Positions 27,401-37,950 of a stretch of 64,000 nt of DNA are shown piece by piece. The notes under the pieces were generated by a model, which was not told the origin of the DNA, did not search any database, and saw only the letters and a list, made by a program, of their open reading frames with translations. How positions within the stretch are numbered: position 1 is the stretch's first letter; the number at the start of each line of letters is the position of its first letter. A program made the position numbers and the translations under genes. Source of the DNA: Numida meleagris (taxonomy: Eukaryota; Chordata; Aves; Galliformes; Numididae); NCBI RefSeq assembly GCF_002078875.1, contig NC_034409.1:18730877-18794876 (forward strand), read 5' to 3'.

Positions 27401-28650
27401 GTATTTCTATTTCTTAGTATTGCATATTAAATAATCACCACATTATCAGTCAACAGACCAGTGATGAAAGTATTTTTAACTAAGCTTTCGTATGTCTGTT
27501 ATTGAATCCATCTGATCAGTCTGCCCAAGACAAAATACTGTGTTTAGACAGCTGTTCCCATACAGATGCATTATTGTAACAGCGAAAATGAGGCAAGTCA
27601 GAGTAACTTCATCTTAAATCACTTCGGCCTCAATGTTCTATACTAGCAGTCCAACCATACTGGTAAAAACATGGTATCAGTTATAAGTGGAATGAACATG
27701 GAATAAAGGGCTGTTACTGCACACTCTTAATACTTACTTTGTTGCAAGTATGAGTAGCATATGAATGGAAAACACTTTGCAAGAGACCTCCCGAGAAAGC
27801 ATCAACTGCAACAGCTCATTTACTTTGTTTACCAGAAACACGCTTTAGATACATAAATAGTATAGAAGCACAGCCGTGCAAGTGGCATAGAAAAGATGTT
27901 CAAGAGCTCCATTGTTCCAAATCAAAAAGGGATCTGATGATCTACTGTTTTTTTCCTCTATATATTGATAGATGCCCAACAAAACATTTCTGTCTACATT
28001 TGTTTAATTAAAAAAAAAAATCAACTAACTGATAAAGAAAGCTCAGATCAAGAAGCAAGTACTTGCTTAAATGCACCGGTTGGAGAGAAAAAGCTTCTTT
28101 CTCTGAACACTGTCTTAATTTAGTTTTAAAAAACAGTATCTTGCCATTAGTGTTGCTACTGTTTTTCTCCTGCCTGTATTGTGATCAATGACACTGAAGT
28201 CAAAGCAGTAGCAATCTACGACTACCACCAGGAATTCGACAACAAATGCTCAAGCCTCACCAGATTTCATCTTTATCCGTCTCTACAGAAAAACATGCAT
28301 TAAAAAACAGCATATCACTACACATCTCTCCCACCCTGACAGAGAAGCATAGCTCACCCAGTGCCCTGACGGCTTGAGCAGTTCTCCTCGGGCAGAAAGG
28401 CAGCAGCAGGGCGTTACCCAGGAGAACGCCCAGATCGCAAGCGCGCAGAGTACCGCTGTTCAGCTGGAACCGGCACAGCGCACAGCCTGACCCTGAGCAG
28501 CTCTCCCTGTGCTACGGAGGCGATCCCATCCAAACGCCGTGAGGCGCCCTGATGCAGGTAGCGGGCAGCAGGCAGAGCTACAAACACAGCTACGCAGAGC
28601 CAAACGCGCAGCGGCTATTAGAGCACAAACACGCGGCTTCTGAAAAACGA
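18461..28650. other. Intergenic interval between the BRD1 and ZBED4 promoters
   Basis: About 10 kb separates the two CpG islands of these divergently transcribed genes. I recognised no gene, RNA gene or CR1 element in it. The stretch 19.9-23 kb is somewhat less AT-rich than its surroundings and contains several broken protein-like frames on both strands, which I cannot assign to a family. The remainder is ordinary AT-rich sequence with short homopolymers (A17 near 19.35 kb and 27.27 kb). A promoter-associated or antisense non-coding transcript cannot be excluded. Confidence 0.6.
19867..20100 (-). CDS. Unrecognised 77-codon protein-like frame
   Basis: The frame starts at an ATG (20,100) and ends at a stop 77 codons later, with an in-frame stop a few codons upstream of the ATG. 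The product begins MNFEVQLPGFYPHEVQDMTP and is hydrophilic, rich in Glu, Lys, Arg, Asn and Ser, with no membrane segment or signal peptide. I recognise no family. It could be a fragment of an old gene or retroposed sequence, since broken frames continue to its right, or it could be a chance frame; 77 codons is not long in 64 kb. I see no convincing splice sites or promoter for it. Confidence 0.15.
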   Translation of the reverse strand: MNFEVQLPGFYPHEVQDMTPYGWHIFTKRPLRTGQGELGDESKENHINRENTGECSIRSDSRKVVKWNKYIYETLSY

Positions 28651-28970
28651 ATATGCCCAACAGCCATTAAATCCCTCGAAACAGGAGAGAACTCCGCTCA
28701 GGTCGGCGGCGCCCACCCGCTCGGCGTGCGTGCTGCGGTGCGGAGCCGCCCACCCGGCCGGGCCTGCAGCGGGTCCGAGCCCCACCGCAGCAGCTGCCGC
28801 CGACGGCGTTGCGAAGCACCGTCTGCCTCAGCCGGGAGCAGAGAAGGGCCGCAACCCTGGCAGCTCCCGACCCAGCCTTAAAGCCACGGGCGCCCCTCAG
28901 GACCCAGAAGGAACGGCCGCCTCCCGCTGCCCGGATCCGGATGGCGCCGCCACCCGCCACGGCCTCGGGG

Positions 28971-28982
28971 GCGGCCATTTTG
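28971..28982 (-). promoter_or_regulatory. YY1-type motif in ZBED4 promoter
   Basis: GCGGCCATTTTG contains the YY1 core CCAT in the context common in CpG-island promoters. It lies about 280 bp upstream of the inferred exon 1 donor. The call rests on the motif only. Confidence 0.4.
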
Positions 28983-29054
28983 CGGCCCGGCGGATGACAT
29001 GTTGTGCGTCGTGCGTGCCGCCGCTCGGCGGTGCGGGGCCGCCCCCCGCGCCCG

Positions 29055-29065
29055 GCGCCTGCGCA
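29055..29065 (+). promoter_or_regulatory. NRF1-type motif in ZBED4 promoter
   Basis: GCGCCTGCGCA matches the palindromic NRF1 consensus (GCGCNTGCGC). It lies about 190 bp upstream of the exon 1 donor and so may be near the transcription start. The call rests on the motif only. Confidence 0.45.
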
Positions 29066-29069
29066 GCGC

Positions 29070-29254
29070 GCCCTGTGGACGCCGAGCCGGGGCAGCCTGC
29101 TCAGTGCCGCGGCGGCGGCGGCGGCTGGAGACAAAGCACCCAGCTAATGAATGGGACGGGCCCGCCCGGCCCTTCCTTTTAACTCCTTCGGGTCCGGCCG
29201 GGTGGCGGCGGCAGTGGCGACCTCCGGCTTTCCTTGCGGCGGCCGCCCGGGGAG
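29070..29254 (+). other. ZBED4: ZBED4 non-coding exon 1 (start approximate)
   Basis: The sequence GGGGAG|GTGAGT at 29,254/29,255 is a consensus splice donor inside the CpG island and on the ZBED4 strand. The right boundary is well supported by the motif; the left boundary is a guess placed just after the NRF1-type site. The exon includes a CGG-repeat stretch. It would join either the small exon at 34.8 kb or directly the coding exon at 49,028. Confidence 0.5.
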
Positions 29255-29363
29255 GTGAGTGGCCCCGTTCCGGCACCGGGAAGGGGCCGGGCAGGGCAGG
29301 GCGCTCCGACTCTCCCCGCCCCGCTGCCCGCCGCCGCCCGCTCTCTGCCTCCGCGGCGCCGGT

Positions 29364-29486
29364 NNNNNNNNNNNNNNNNNNNNNNNNNNNNNNNNNNNNN
29401 NNNNNNNNNNNNNNNNNNNNNNNNNNNNNNNNNNNNNNNNNNNNNNNNNNNNNNNNNNNNNNNNNNNNNNNNNNNNNNNNNNNNNN
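29364..29486. other. Assembly gap (123 N)
   Basis: A run of 123 undetermined bases sits in very GC-rich DNA about 110 bp downstream of the ZBED4 exon 1 donor. Frames crossing it should not be interpreted. Confidence 1.
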
Positions 29487-32400
29487 GGCGTGCGGCGGGC
29501 AGGAAGCGAGGGAGTAGGCCGGTGGTGCGGGCTCCATTGTCTGCGGGGCCCTGGGAGGGGGCTCCGGCGGGCCGGGCTGCGGAGGGGGGCGCCTCTCCCC
29601 GGGGACCCGGAGGGCTGTGCCGCCCCCCCCGCCCAGCCCGAGGTCCCCGCGGAGCCGTCGTCTTTGTGCGGGCCTGCCGGCTCGGCGGCACCCCTCCCAC
29701 CCGGCCGGGCCCTGCGGGAGGCCGTGGGAGCCGGGCCCCGGCGGCGATGGGAGGCGCTGGGACCATGTGGCCGCCGCCGGCCCCGTCCCAGATGGCTCCG
29801 GGGCGGGGGCAGCCCTTGCGGGAGCGCGGAGCAAGGGCCCGGGCTGCGCAGAGGCTCTAGGAGGTCCTGAAAGCGTTTTTCGGGTACACGAGGGGACAGG
29901 GGAGGTGACCTCAGCCGCGGCGTAAGCAGTGCATCTCTTCCTGCGCCGTGCGGGGCTCCCAGCCCCGTCCTCCTTAGGCACAGCCTCTGTTGGGACGTGT
30001 GGAGAAAGTGCGGGGCTCAACTTCAGTAGTCGCTTCTCTCATTCTCAGTTCTAACGCCATGGTTTTGCTTAAGGATGTTTTCTGTAACTTCCAGGTCTGT
30101 GCTGAGGCAGCGCTGACAGCAGCCGCCAGCTGTGTTGCAGTGCTCACGGAGTTTGGAGGGTGTCGTGTGCTCTCGGTGCTGCACACGCACTCTGCTAGAA
30201 GTGTAGAAGCATTTATTAATGCTGGGAAAGCCAGAGCATTCAGTGAGCCCGTTTTGCTTCAGTGATGCTCCATACGTTACAGTGAAGTTCAGCAGTGTTT
30301 TGCTCTCCCTGTTAGACTTCCTCAGTGCTTCTGTGTTGGAGGCGGTTGTGCCGTGTTTCGGAGGTATCTCTGGGAGATGTCAGAAATTCAGCATGAGCTG
30401 TCACACTGCAACTGCCAACCCAAGCAGAGACAGGCTTCTGAGCCCCCATAGCACAAACATGCTTCTCAGGCTGTCCTTAAGTGCTGCTTTCCATATGGCC
30501 TCTCGAGCACACGTGTGTTTCTCTTTTTAAGAGAGGGAACACAGTTATTTTCCTATAAAGGATTTTTCAAGAATTCGGTGTCTTCCTTAAAACAAGCCAG
30601 GTGCCCTCAGGAGGGTGTTTGTGGAGTGCGTACTGGGGGCAGCGAAGTCCCCAAGATGTTACTGACTGTCCCCAGGACACCGAGCTGCTGTTGGAAGCCC
30701 ATGCAGGTACTGAGTGGGGGCCTTCTGGTTCTTATGTGCTATGAAGTTTGATTTGAGGGAGAAAAAAATATTGCTACTAAAAGCAGTGGGAGTTCTTTTG
30801 TGGACTCCTGGAAATGCGGGTGTGGTCTGCTGGGGACAGGATGGACTGGGACCTGAGGTACAGCACGCTCCTGTGTGTGGGTGCCTCTGTCCTTTCAGAC
30901 TTGAAGTACTGTCTGTCTCTTCCTAGTGAGTGCTGAGGGATTGGTACTGTAGAAGTTTTCTGGAGTTCGGAATTGATAGTGAATAAGTAAAACTAAAGTA
31001 TATGAAATAGCTTGACTGAGCATCTCAGAGAACAGTGTTCCCTAAGCATTTGTGCTTTTTAATAACTGTAACTTGTTTGCTGGTACTCTGCATGAAGCAC
31101 AATTGTTACAGGTTCCACTGACAAGGTGGAAGTCAGCCTGCAGCAGTGGAGGGCTGAGCAGGTGCTGGCTGAGCTTAGGGGCAGTGCTATGCTGCTTGTA
31201 CCTGCTGCATGTGGCCTCTGCTTCTGGTTGGCTGTTTTGGCTCTTCTTAATTGAGCCTGCTCTGCAAACATGATGCTTGCTCAGAATGCTTGCAGTCAGA
31301 AGGGCTTGTGGTGTGGGTTCGTGGTGGAGTGCAGAAGGGGGCTAAGTGCATATGGTACATCACCAAGGTTTATAATTGGGAAATAAGAGAGCAAGCTTAC
31401 TCCACAGGTGTTTATTTGAAACTGTCTCTCTGTCTTAGGTTTTATACATAACATGGAGCAAATGATACCATCCTGTCTATCAGTGATTCTTAGAACAACA
31501 TGTTACCAGAGGAAGTCCTGACAAAATCCTGGTCATAAAGAGTAGTAGCTGCTGCTTTATGTGCCCTTCAAGCATGCTGTATCAGTTGTTTTCCCATCCT
31601 TTTTCTTGGAAGCTGTTTTATTCTAATTTTCCACAACGCACACCGTGGTAAATTCTACAAGATTTCTTTGTGGCTCTGAGAAAGTTTAGGTCAAGAACTA
31701 AGGTAGATATTTTGGATCATATCTCCCAACACTTTGCTGTGTTTTACCACTTTCCACAGTGGAGTTTCTGTAGGAGCAGATTTTGTAAGTCCTGTCTTCT
31801 GAGGCTTGCTTTTAATTTGTACAAGTTCTCACCTTCCAAATGACCATGATGGGCTTGCTGGTGTAATGTACAATTAAAATAACCTGCTTTATGCAGATAG
31901 GTGTGATTACATATGTGCATTCGCTTACTTTCGTGCAGAAAGCACTTTTATTCATAGTTCAGTTGGGGGATTTTGCACAGTGTGGGCCGTAATGTTCATA
32001 ACGTGTAATTCATCATCACATTTGACCATTTTTTTTTCTTAAATAGGGATAATTTAGGTATTTTTAGTAATATCAGCATAAATGTCATTTGTACAGTGTC
32101 TTCTGTTCTAGCATACACTTTTCAAATGGGCTTCACAAAAAGGTGTTCTCTTGCGTTTGGCAAGTGGAGATTGCTTTCTGTTCAGCTCTGACTGCTTGCT
32201 CTGCATTTGCTGCTGGCACCATCAATAACTGCTAACAATTCTGAACTGAGACTGTTTAATTTCAACTAATTATTGAAAAAATGGAGTCATTCCCGTGGCC
32301 TAAAGATAGCTTTTATGTGAAATGTAAAGCACACACAAGAAGAACTAAAGCTTTTATCATTTTTTCCCAAAGCGTAGAAACTGCTATCCTGAAATACGTT

Positions 32401-34808
32401 GTGATAAATATTTTAAACGTGATAGCAGAGTTTTGTTTGCTGTTTTTGTGATGAGACAGAGCGTAATGTGATAGTCTGTTAAAATAACAGCAGGGAAAGA
32501 CCTTGGTTCTTAAGGGCCTTGTCTGTGTTCACGTGTAATCATTCAGAACAAATGACAATTTTTTTTATACTGAACACACATTGGAGAGAGCAGTATTAGC
32601 CTTCTCTATAACATGTGTAATATTAATTTTCAGCGGATGTTGACATAAGGAATATTACAGTATTATCATAATCTTTATTTAAACTCACAAGCAGTGAGCT
32701 TTGTTTGGCCGTTACTGCACCCTGTCTCTGTCCTCTTCCCCCTCCCAGTTTGCTTTGTAATGACATGGAGGGTTGAAGCATCATTTGCTGAAGGGTTACT
32801 ACCTCATTTTTATGGCTGTCTGAAAAGTGACTGGATATCTCATTTTTCCATGTCCTGTCTGCTAGTTTATGGTCGCTTCTGCCCCACAGGAGTATTCTTC
32901 CCTCAGTGCAGTGGAGTCATTTCTGTTCAAGTGCTCTGATTTTCTGTACATTTAGTCCAAGAGCCAGTTCTGGATTTCAGTAGCCAATATTTTGAAATTA
33001 ATGGTTGAAAATAAGCGTGTTTTAGTAGCTGTGACATATTTTAGCCTTACTCCATTGCATTTTTTTTTACAAAATGAATGAAAAAGGCATTAAAAGTTAA
33101 GTGTCAAATAGTAGCATATTATTATGACAACGATCAAAGAATTTGTACTGACTTCACCTCAGATATCTGAATTCATTAGTAGTCCTTAACATCAGCTTGA
33201 TTTGAATGAAATGTTTGGCCCAGCCTGAAACTGTTTTACAGTCATCCTTAATGAGTGAAAGAATGAGAATGCAAGGTGGGTTTTTTTTTGTTTTTGTTTT
33301 TTTTTCTTAAGATGCCAGGAAGGGTAAAGATGTGCATTCATACCTTTTCTTGCCTGTAGTCTGATTACTCTGGAATTATGAGGAATGTGGGAGAGCCAGG
33401 TTCACTTCCCCTCCCTGCCCCAGGATCTGAATCCACATCTCCCAGAGCTCCCTAAGCAGCCAAGAGCCAAGGGAGTGGGGTGGGTCTGCTCGCCTCGCTG
33501 ACACCCTCAGCTTTGTGTATGTCAATGTCCCCTTGTAGAAGGGACAGACGAAGGTCTCAACAGTCAAGTTAGCCAGGCACAGAGCTCAGGAGATGCTCTT
33601 ACTTGCTGAACAGGGAGTATGGACATATTTTTAAGTGAAAATATCAGTAAAAGATCTTTCATGTAATACATCTGCTAATGCACGGTAAGCAAGCAATCAG
33701 GATTTTCCTTCTAAGAGAGGTTTTCAGCTTCTCAAAAAATATATGTATTTATACATGTGTGTATTTGAGATTCACAATCTAACACATGCAGTAAGCACTG
33801 ACTGCCGGGAAGGATGCTTCCCTGTTGATGCTTGGTTCATACCTTCTTAAGAGGACGAAGCCTCATCCATTAAGCACTGTCGAATTCAACCTTTTAAAAT
33901 TCTTAATTATTTATTTGCATTTGGATTTGGAGTAGAGAGTGATGTACTCGATTTTCTAAGATTGCAAATAGATACCTCGCTGGTGTTCTGGTGTGTTTTC
34001 TTTTCTTTTTTTTTTTCTTTTTTTTTTTTTTTTCCAATTTATCGGAGTAGTGAAACAGGCAGGAACTCAGCACAGTGAAGCTCATGTCTGCGTGGTCAGT
34101 GGGGCTAGAGTAGCCAAATTCCAAAAATATGCCCCGTGACAGATTGTTTTGCTGTTTTTTGGTGCCTTGCCAAAATGTATGACTTTAATATACTCCGCTT
34201 GTAATCATTCCTTTCTTGTACGTGGAGAATGATAATCTTGTGCTTATCCTATGTTACAACAGGTTGGTTAATACACATGCTAGGTGGAGTGTGTAAGCAA
34301 CAAGTTCAGCTCAGGAAGGGAAGCACAAGCTTCCAGGTGAATCCTGTAGTGCATTAAAAGGTGTTGACAAGCTCCCTTGAGACGTTGTAGTGCACACCAC
34401 TTTGGTGAGAAGTGAGTTTGTTGCGTTGGCTTTGTTTTGGAGAGTAAAATGTCATATAGTTGCTCCTAAGCAGAAAAAGAATCCATGGAACACCAAGACG
34501 ACATGTACAGAAAATGACTTCTAATGTTTTTTCGTATTCATTTTTAGTTTTGCTGCTATTTTTTTGTTTGTTTGTTTGTTTTGGGGCCCTCGCGTTGAAA
34601 ACATCTAATTTTTCCTGATACTTGTGTGACTAACTATCCCCCCCCCCCCCTTTTTTTTTTCTTTTTTCAAAATCCAAAGTCTTCATGAGTGCAGCTCCTG
34701 GAGCTGTAATCTAAAGAGAAACTCGAAATGTCCCATGGCTCACCACTGTGACAGATGACATGACTAAAAAGTTCTACTTAAAAGGAATTACTTTCTTCTT
34801 TTCCTTAG
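29487..34808 (+). other. ZBED4: ZBED4 intron 1
   Basis: Together with 29,255-29,363 and the N run, this is the inferred first intron. The first 500 bp are CpG-island sequence, then composition falls to AT-rich. It holds T-rich tracts (about 34.01-34.03 kb), a (TTTG)n run at about 34.56-34.58 kb and a C13T10 run at 34,638-34,660. No coding exon was recognised. Confidence 0.6.
34638..34660. repeat. C13T10 pyrimidine run
   Basis: Thirteen C followed by ten T, about 150 bp upstream of the candidate 75-bp ZBED4 exon. Confidence 0.9.
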
Positions 34809-34883
34809 ATACAATCGTCTTTAAATTTGAGTAACAAGTATTTAACCTCAAATGAAGCCTCCTGCATGCAGTGGAACACATAT
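34809..34883 (+). other. ZBED4: Candidate untranslated (optional) ZBED4 exon 2, 75 bp
   Basis: A strong polypyrimidine tract and TTCTTTTCCTTAG acceptor are followed 75 bp later by CACATAT|GTAAGTTTG, a near-consensus donor on the ZBED4 strand. It contains one ATG (34,852). If joined to the coding exon at 49,028 this ATG would open a 22-codon upstream frame ending TGA, out of frame with ZBED4. Human ZBED4 is usually described with a single leader exon, so this may be avian-specific, optional or a decoy. The donor has T at -1, which weakens it. Confidence 0.4.
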
Positions 34884-36102
34884 GTAAGTTTGTTTTGTTT
34901 TTCCCTCAATGAACTAGTGGACAGCTTGCTTGTTTGTTTAGGGTCTTATATTATTGTTATTAGTATTAATTTAGAGTAAGCCAATAGATAAAGGGCGTGA
35001 ACAATTATATATTTGAATTGGCTTGTATGGAGCTCAGTAATTTAGCAGGAGGTTTGTGTGAGTATCTGAGATTTAAAAATTAACTTTGGAAGCCTGGATA
35101 TCTTTACAGTGTTACATTAATAGTAACTGGCTTATGATTTATGGTGCACCTCCTACTCTGTGGTAACAGCTGACATATATACATCCTCTCTCTGCAGTTT
35201 ACCTCCTGAAAAAGAGGGAAGTAACTTGCATGCTCTACATTCATCCCATGCCCCAATTACAGTTGCCTCATTTGAGGGTTTTGGTTTTTTGTTTGTTTGT
35301 TTTTTGCATTCTCACTGATATAGTAAACTTCAGTATTTTCTCCCAAGGGTTTTGTCTGAACCATTTTTTTTTTCTTTGTACGTTTAGTTTGACCTGCGCC
35401 TAAAGATTTTTGGAAGCATAAGATTAATTTCATGCCTATAAAAAGATGTAGATTAACACAGTGTTAATCTACATGTAATTGTTATTCTTGTATAGTGTTT
35501 CTGATAATGCTGTTCTTCCCCATATCCTCTCCAATAAAAACAGTTCAACTTATGGCTATGTGATTTGCTAACATGCATCCTAGCATGGACAACAAGCTTG
35601 AGAGGTAAAATGCTGAGCTCGGAAGTCTTGGTGGGGTTATGTAAGACTGACCTCCATAGGGAAAGTAGAATAAAAGCGTGATTCATATTCATTTCTTGAA
35701 GGAAAGTTTTCCTAGGTTGCAGGTACAGAATACGTGGGGAATTTTGTTACGCACTAAGACTGCTTGTGGTTCTTTCTTTGTCAGAGTGTAAGCAAAACTA
35801 AATGTTAGTGCTTTCCAAGTCCACAGCATAGCCAAAGAACAGGCAAGAGCAATCATCGTTTGCAGCAGCCTGTTGAGTCAATTGTTGATCACTTTAAAGG
35901 AATCTTAGAAAGGGAATGATGTTGCATTTCACAGAATACAGAAAGTATTCTGAACACAGCAGTTCACTCATTTGATGCTGATTTGTGCTGTTTCATTGTA
36001 TGATGTCAAGCACTGTAGCTTTTTATAGTTCTACCTATAGTGGCACTCAAGGCTAAAAGCTTCTGAGGAAAATATCTATTCTATTAATACCTGTCTACTG
36101 AA

Positions 36103-36311
36103 AATCATAGAATCAGCAAGTTTGGAAAAGACCTACAAGATCATCCAGTCCAACCGTCCACCTACCACGAACATAACCTCACTAAACCATGTCCTTCAAC
36201 ACAACATCTAAACGTTTCTTGAACACCTTCCGGGATGGTGACTCCGCCACCTCCCTCGGCAGCCCATTCCAGCGCCTGACCACTCTTTCAGAAAAGTAGT
36301 ATTTTCTAATG
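36103..36311 (-). mobile_element. CR1 LINE 3' fragment
   Basis: The segment begins AATCATAGAATCAGCAAGTT and continues with GACCTACAAGATCATCCAGTC, then the CAGCCCATTCCAGCGCCTGACCACTCTTTCAG-type stretch. This is the reverse complement of the conserved CR1 3' region, so the element lies on the minus strand with its 3' end to the left. It is 5'-truncated to about 210 bp, as most avian CR1 copies are. The boundaries are approximate by a few bases. Confidence 0.92.
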
Positions 36312-36624
36312 AGTTTAAATACTAAAATGAGTATATTGTCTTAGTATCCTCAATAACTGTTTTTTGTATTATAATCCAGATGAGATAACTGTTGACTACA
36401 ATTTGAATTGTTCTGGTAGGCAGCAAAATCTAAGTGGTTAGTGCCAATACAAGCTCCAGTAGAAAAGTACATACATTTTATTACAGATTACATATATTTT
36501 TATTACCTATGTACTGATGTTTGTGTGCTTCTTTGAAGTTCATATTGATGTTTTCTATTTATTATAAAACACAATCATATTTACATGTTCATTTGGGGGA
36601 TTGTGAAATATGAGTAATACATAT

Positions 36625-36779
36625 AATCATAAAATATGCAGAGTTGGAAGGGACCATTGAGTCCAATTCCTGCCAACAATGTCTAATACTACTTCTTGCT
36701 GGGGACTGCTTTTCTTCAGAGGGTTAGGCACTATCAAACTTAGCTTGCACTTGAAAAAACTTCTCCTTCCTGTACCATA
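36625..36779 (-). mobile_element. Old, diverged CR1 3' fragment
   Basis: AATCATAAAATATGCAGAGT, then TTGGAAGGGACCATTGAGTCC and a decayed tail toward ACTTCTCCTTCCTGTACC, resembles the CR1 3' end in the same orientation as its neighbour at 36.1 kb but with more substitutions. It is likely an independent, older insertion. The right boundary is vague. Confidence 0.65.
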
Positions 36780-37819
36780 GTTGAAGACTGGCTTTGTTTT
36801 TCCTGTGTATTTCAGTGTATCAATATGCAGAATGAAATATATTTGCCACTACAGATCGCACTGTATTGCGAATGAAGAAATTATTGCATGCTGGTTCCTA
36901 GAGCTGAGTAGCGTGGCCCAAAGAGCTAGCATTTTACAAATGTTCCTTCTTTTTGTCATGCTTCCTTCATTAGTGATTCATTAGACACACTTTTGGTAAT
37001 CGATATGGATGCAGACCTGGAAAGTTTGTTAACAAAGATGGAAATATTAAGCTGTCAGTAGGTTGGAAATACTTTAGGTCAGCATCCTTTAAAGTTCAGT
37101 ATAAGAATTAAAGCCTTTGAACATATATTATATGCAGTTTAGATAACCGAAGAAGATTTAATCCCTGATTATAGGGATCTGATAGATCCCTTGGTGTGTC
37201 ATGAAAAGCTAGAAGGGGCAGCACTGAACTACTGCCTGTTTAGAGCTTCCACAAACTGTTGGCTCCCAGCTTCTGGCAGCCTTTCTTATTTAAGATTTGG
37301 GACTACAAAGCCATACTGAAATCCAACACAGATAATGGCAATTGTCTTCTACTTTCTTCTTTTATTCTGTTGTTCTCCTTCCTTCTTCTATATTAAAGAT
37401 GGGAACATGATATGCTGATAACAGTGATCCACAGACAGAAGAAGAAAACAAAAGGCAATGGGGTGATCCTCTCTGCATGGGAGGTTTCCGCTTTTTGTGA
37501 TGCATGTTAGTAGCCACTTGAACAGCGGAGTGGGCCAGCTTTCAGGGAGCCAAACAGGGCACAGAACATGCTGTTGGCAGCATGCTTCCATTTGACACTG
37601 GGTGATCGATGGAATTGCAGTTGCTTTCTTTCCCCTTCATAGTGGTGTGGAGTTGTCCTTTGTGGCTTACTGTGTGTAACAGTCAAAAAAGATCAACACA
37701 ATGAAAAGGTGTTACAGCAGAGGTGTAACGACAGAAAGACTAGCACAAGAGAAAGGCGTTATAAGGGAAGGGAAAAAGATTGCTCACCTATTTCTAAAGA
37801 TCTAGGTTTGCAGGGGAAA

Positions 37820-37950
37820 CTCCACAGAGAAGGGATCTCCAGAAAGAGATCCTTCTACAGTGGCAGTCAGCCCTTAAATGAGGTCTAAGAGAGGTGGAGC
37901 CAGGCTCCACCCCTTCTGTCATGCAGGTGAATTGCCTTCACCTGTGCTCC
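37820..37950. repeat. Cluster of three inverted repeats, family unknown
   Basis: Three hairpin-capable sequences occur in 120 bp. The first is at 37,828-37,856 (12-nt arm AGAAGGGATCTC against GAGATCCTTCT, one base missing, 6-nt loop). The second is at 37,893-37,911 (GGTGGAGCC-A-GGCTCCACC, perfect 9-bp arms). The third is at 37,924-37,944 (CAGGTGAA-ttgcc-TTCACCTG, perfect 8-bp arms). The surrounding 37.68-38.1 kb is richer in G+C than the intron and looks like an inserted repeat, perhaps an LTR or foldback element, but I cannot name a family or see target-site duplications. Confidence 0.6.

Larger units (their letters stand above)
28660..29900 (+). promoter_or_regulatory. ZBED4: CpG-island promoter of ZBED4
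   Basis: A second GC-rich, CpG-dense block of about 1.2 kb, interrupted by a run of N. It contains an NRF1-type site GCGCCTGCGCA (29,055-29,065), a YY1-type GCGGCCATTTTG (28,971-28,982) and a (CGG)n run (about 29,109-29,125). No TATA box is evident. It lies upstream of a good splice donor (29,254/29,255) and about 20 kb upstream of the ZBED4 coding exon on the same strand, with no other gene between, so it is assigned to ZBED4. Confidence 0.75.

Noticed and set aside
28667..30020. Long frames on both strands in the second CpG island, some across the N run
   Set aside because: Same cause as above. Several are only open because unknown bases were translated as X.
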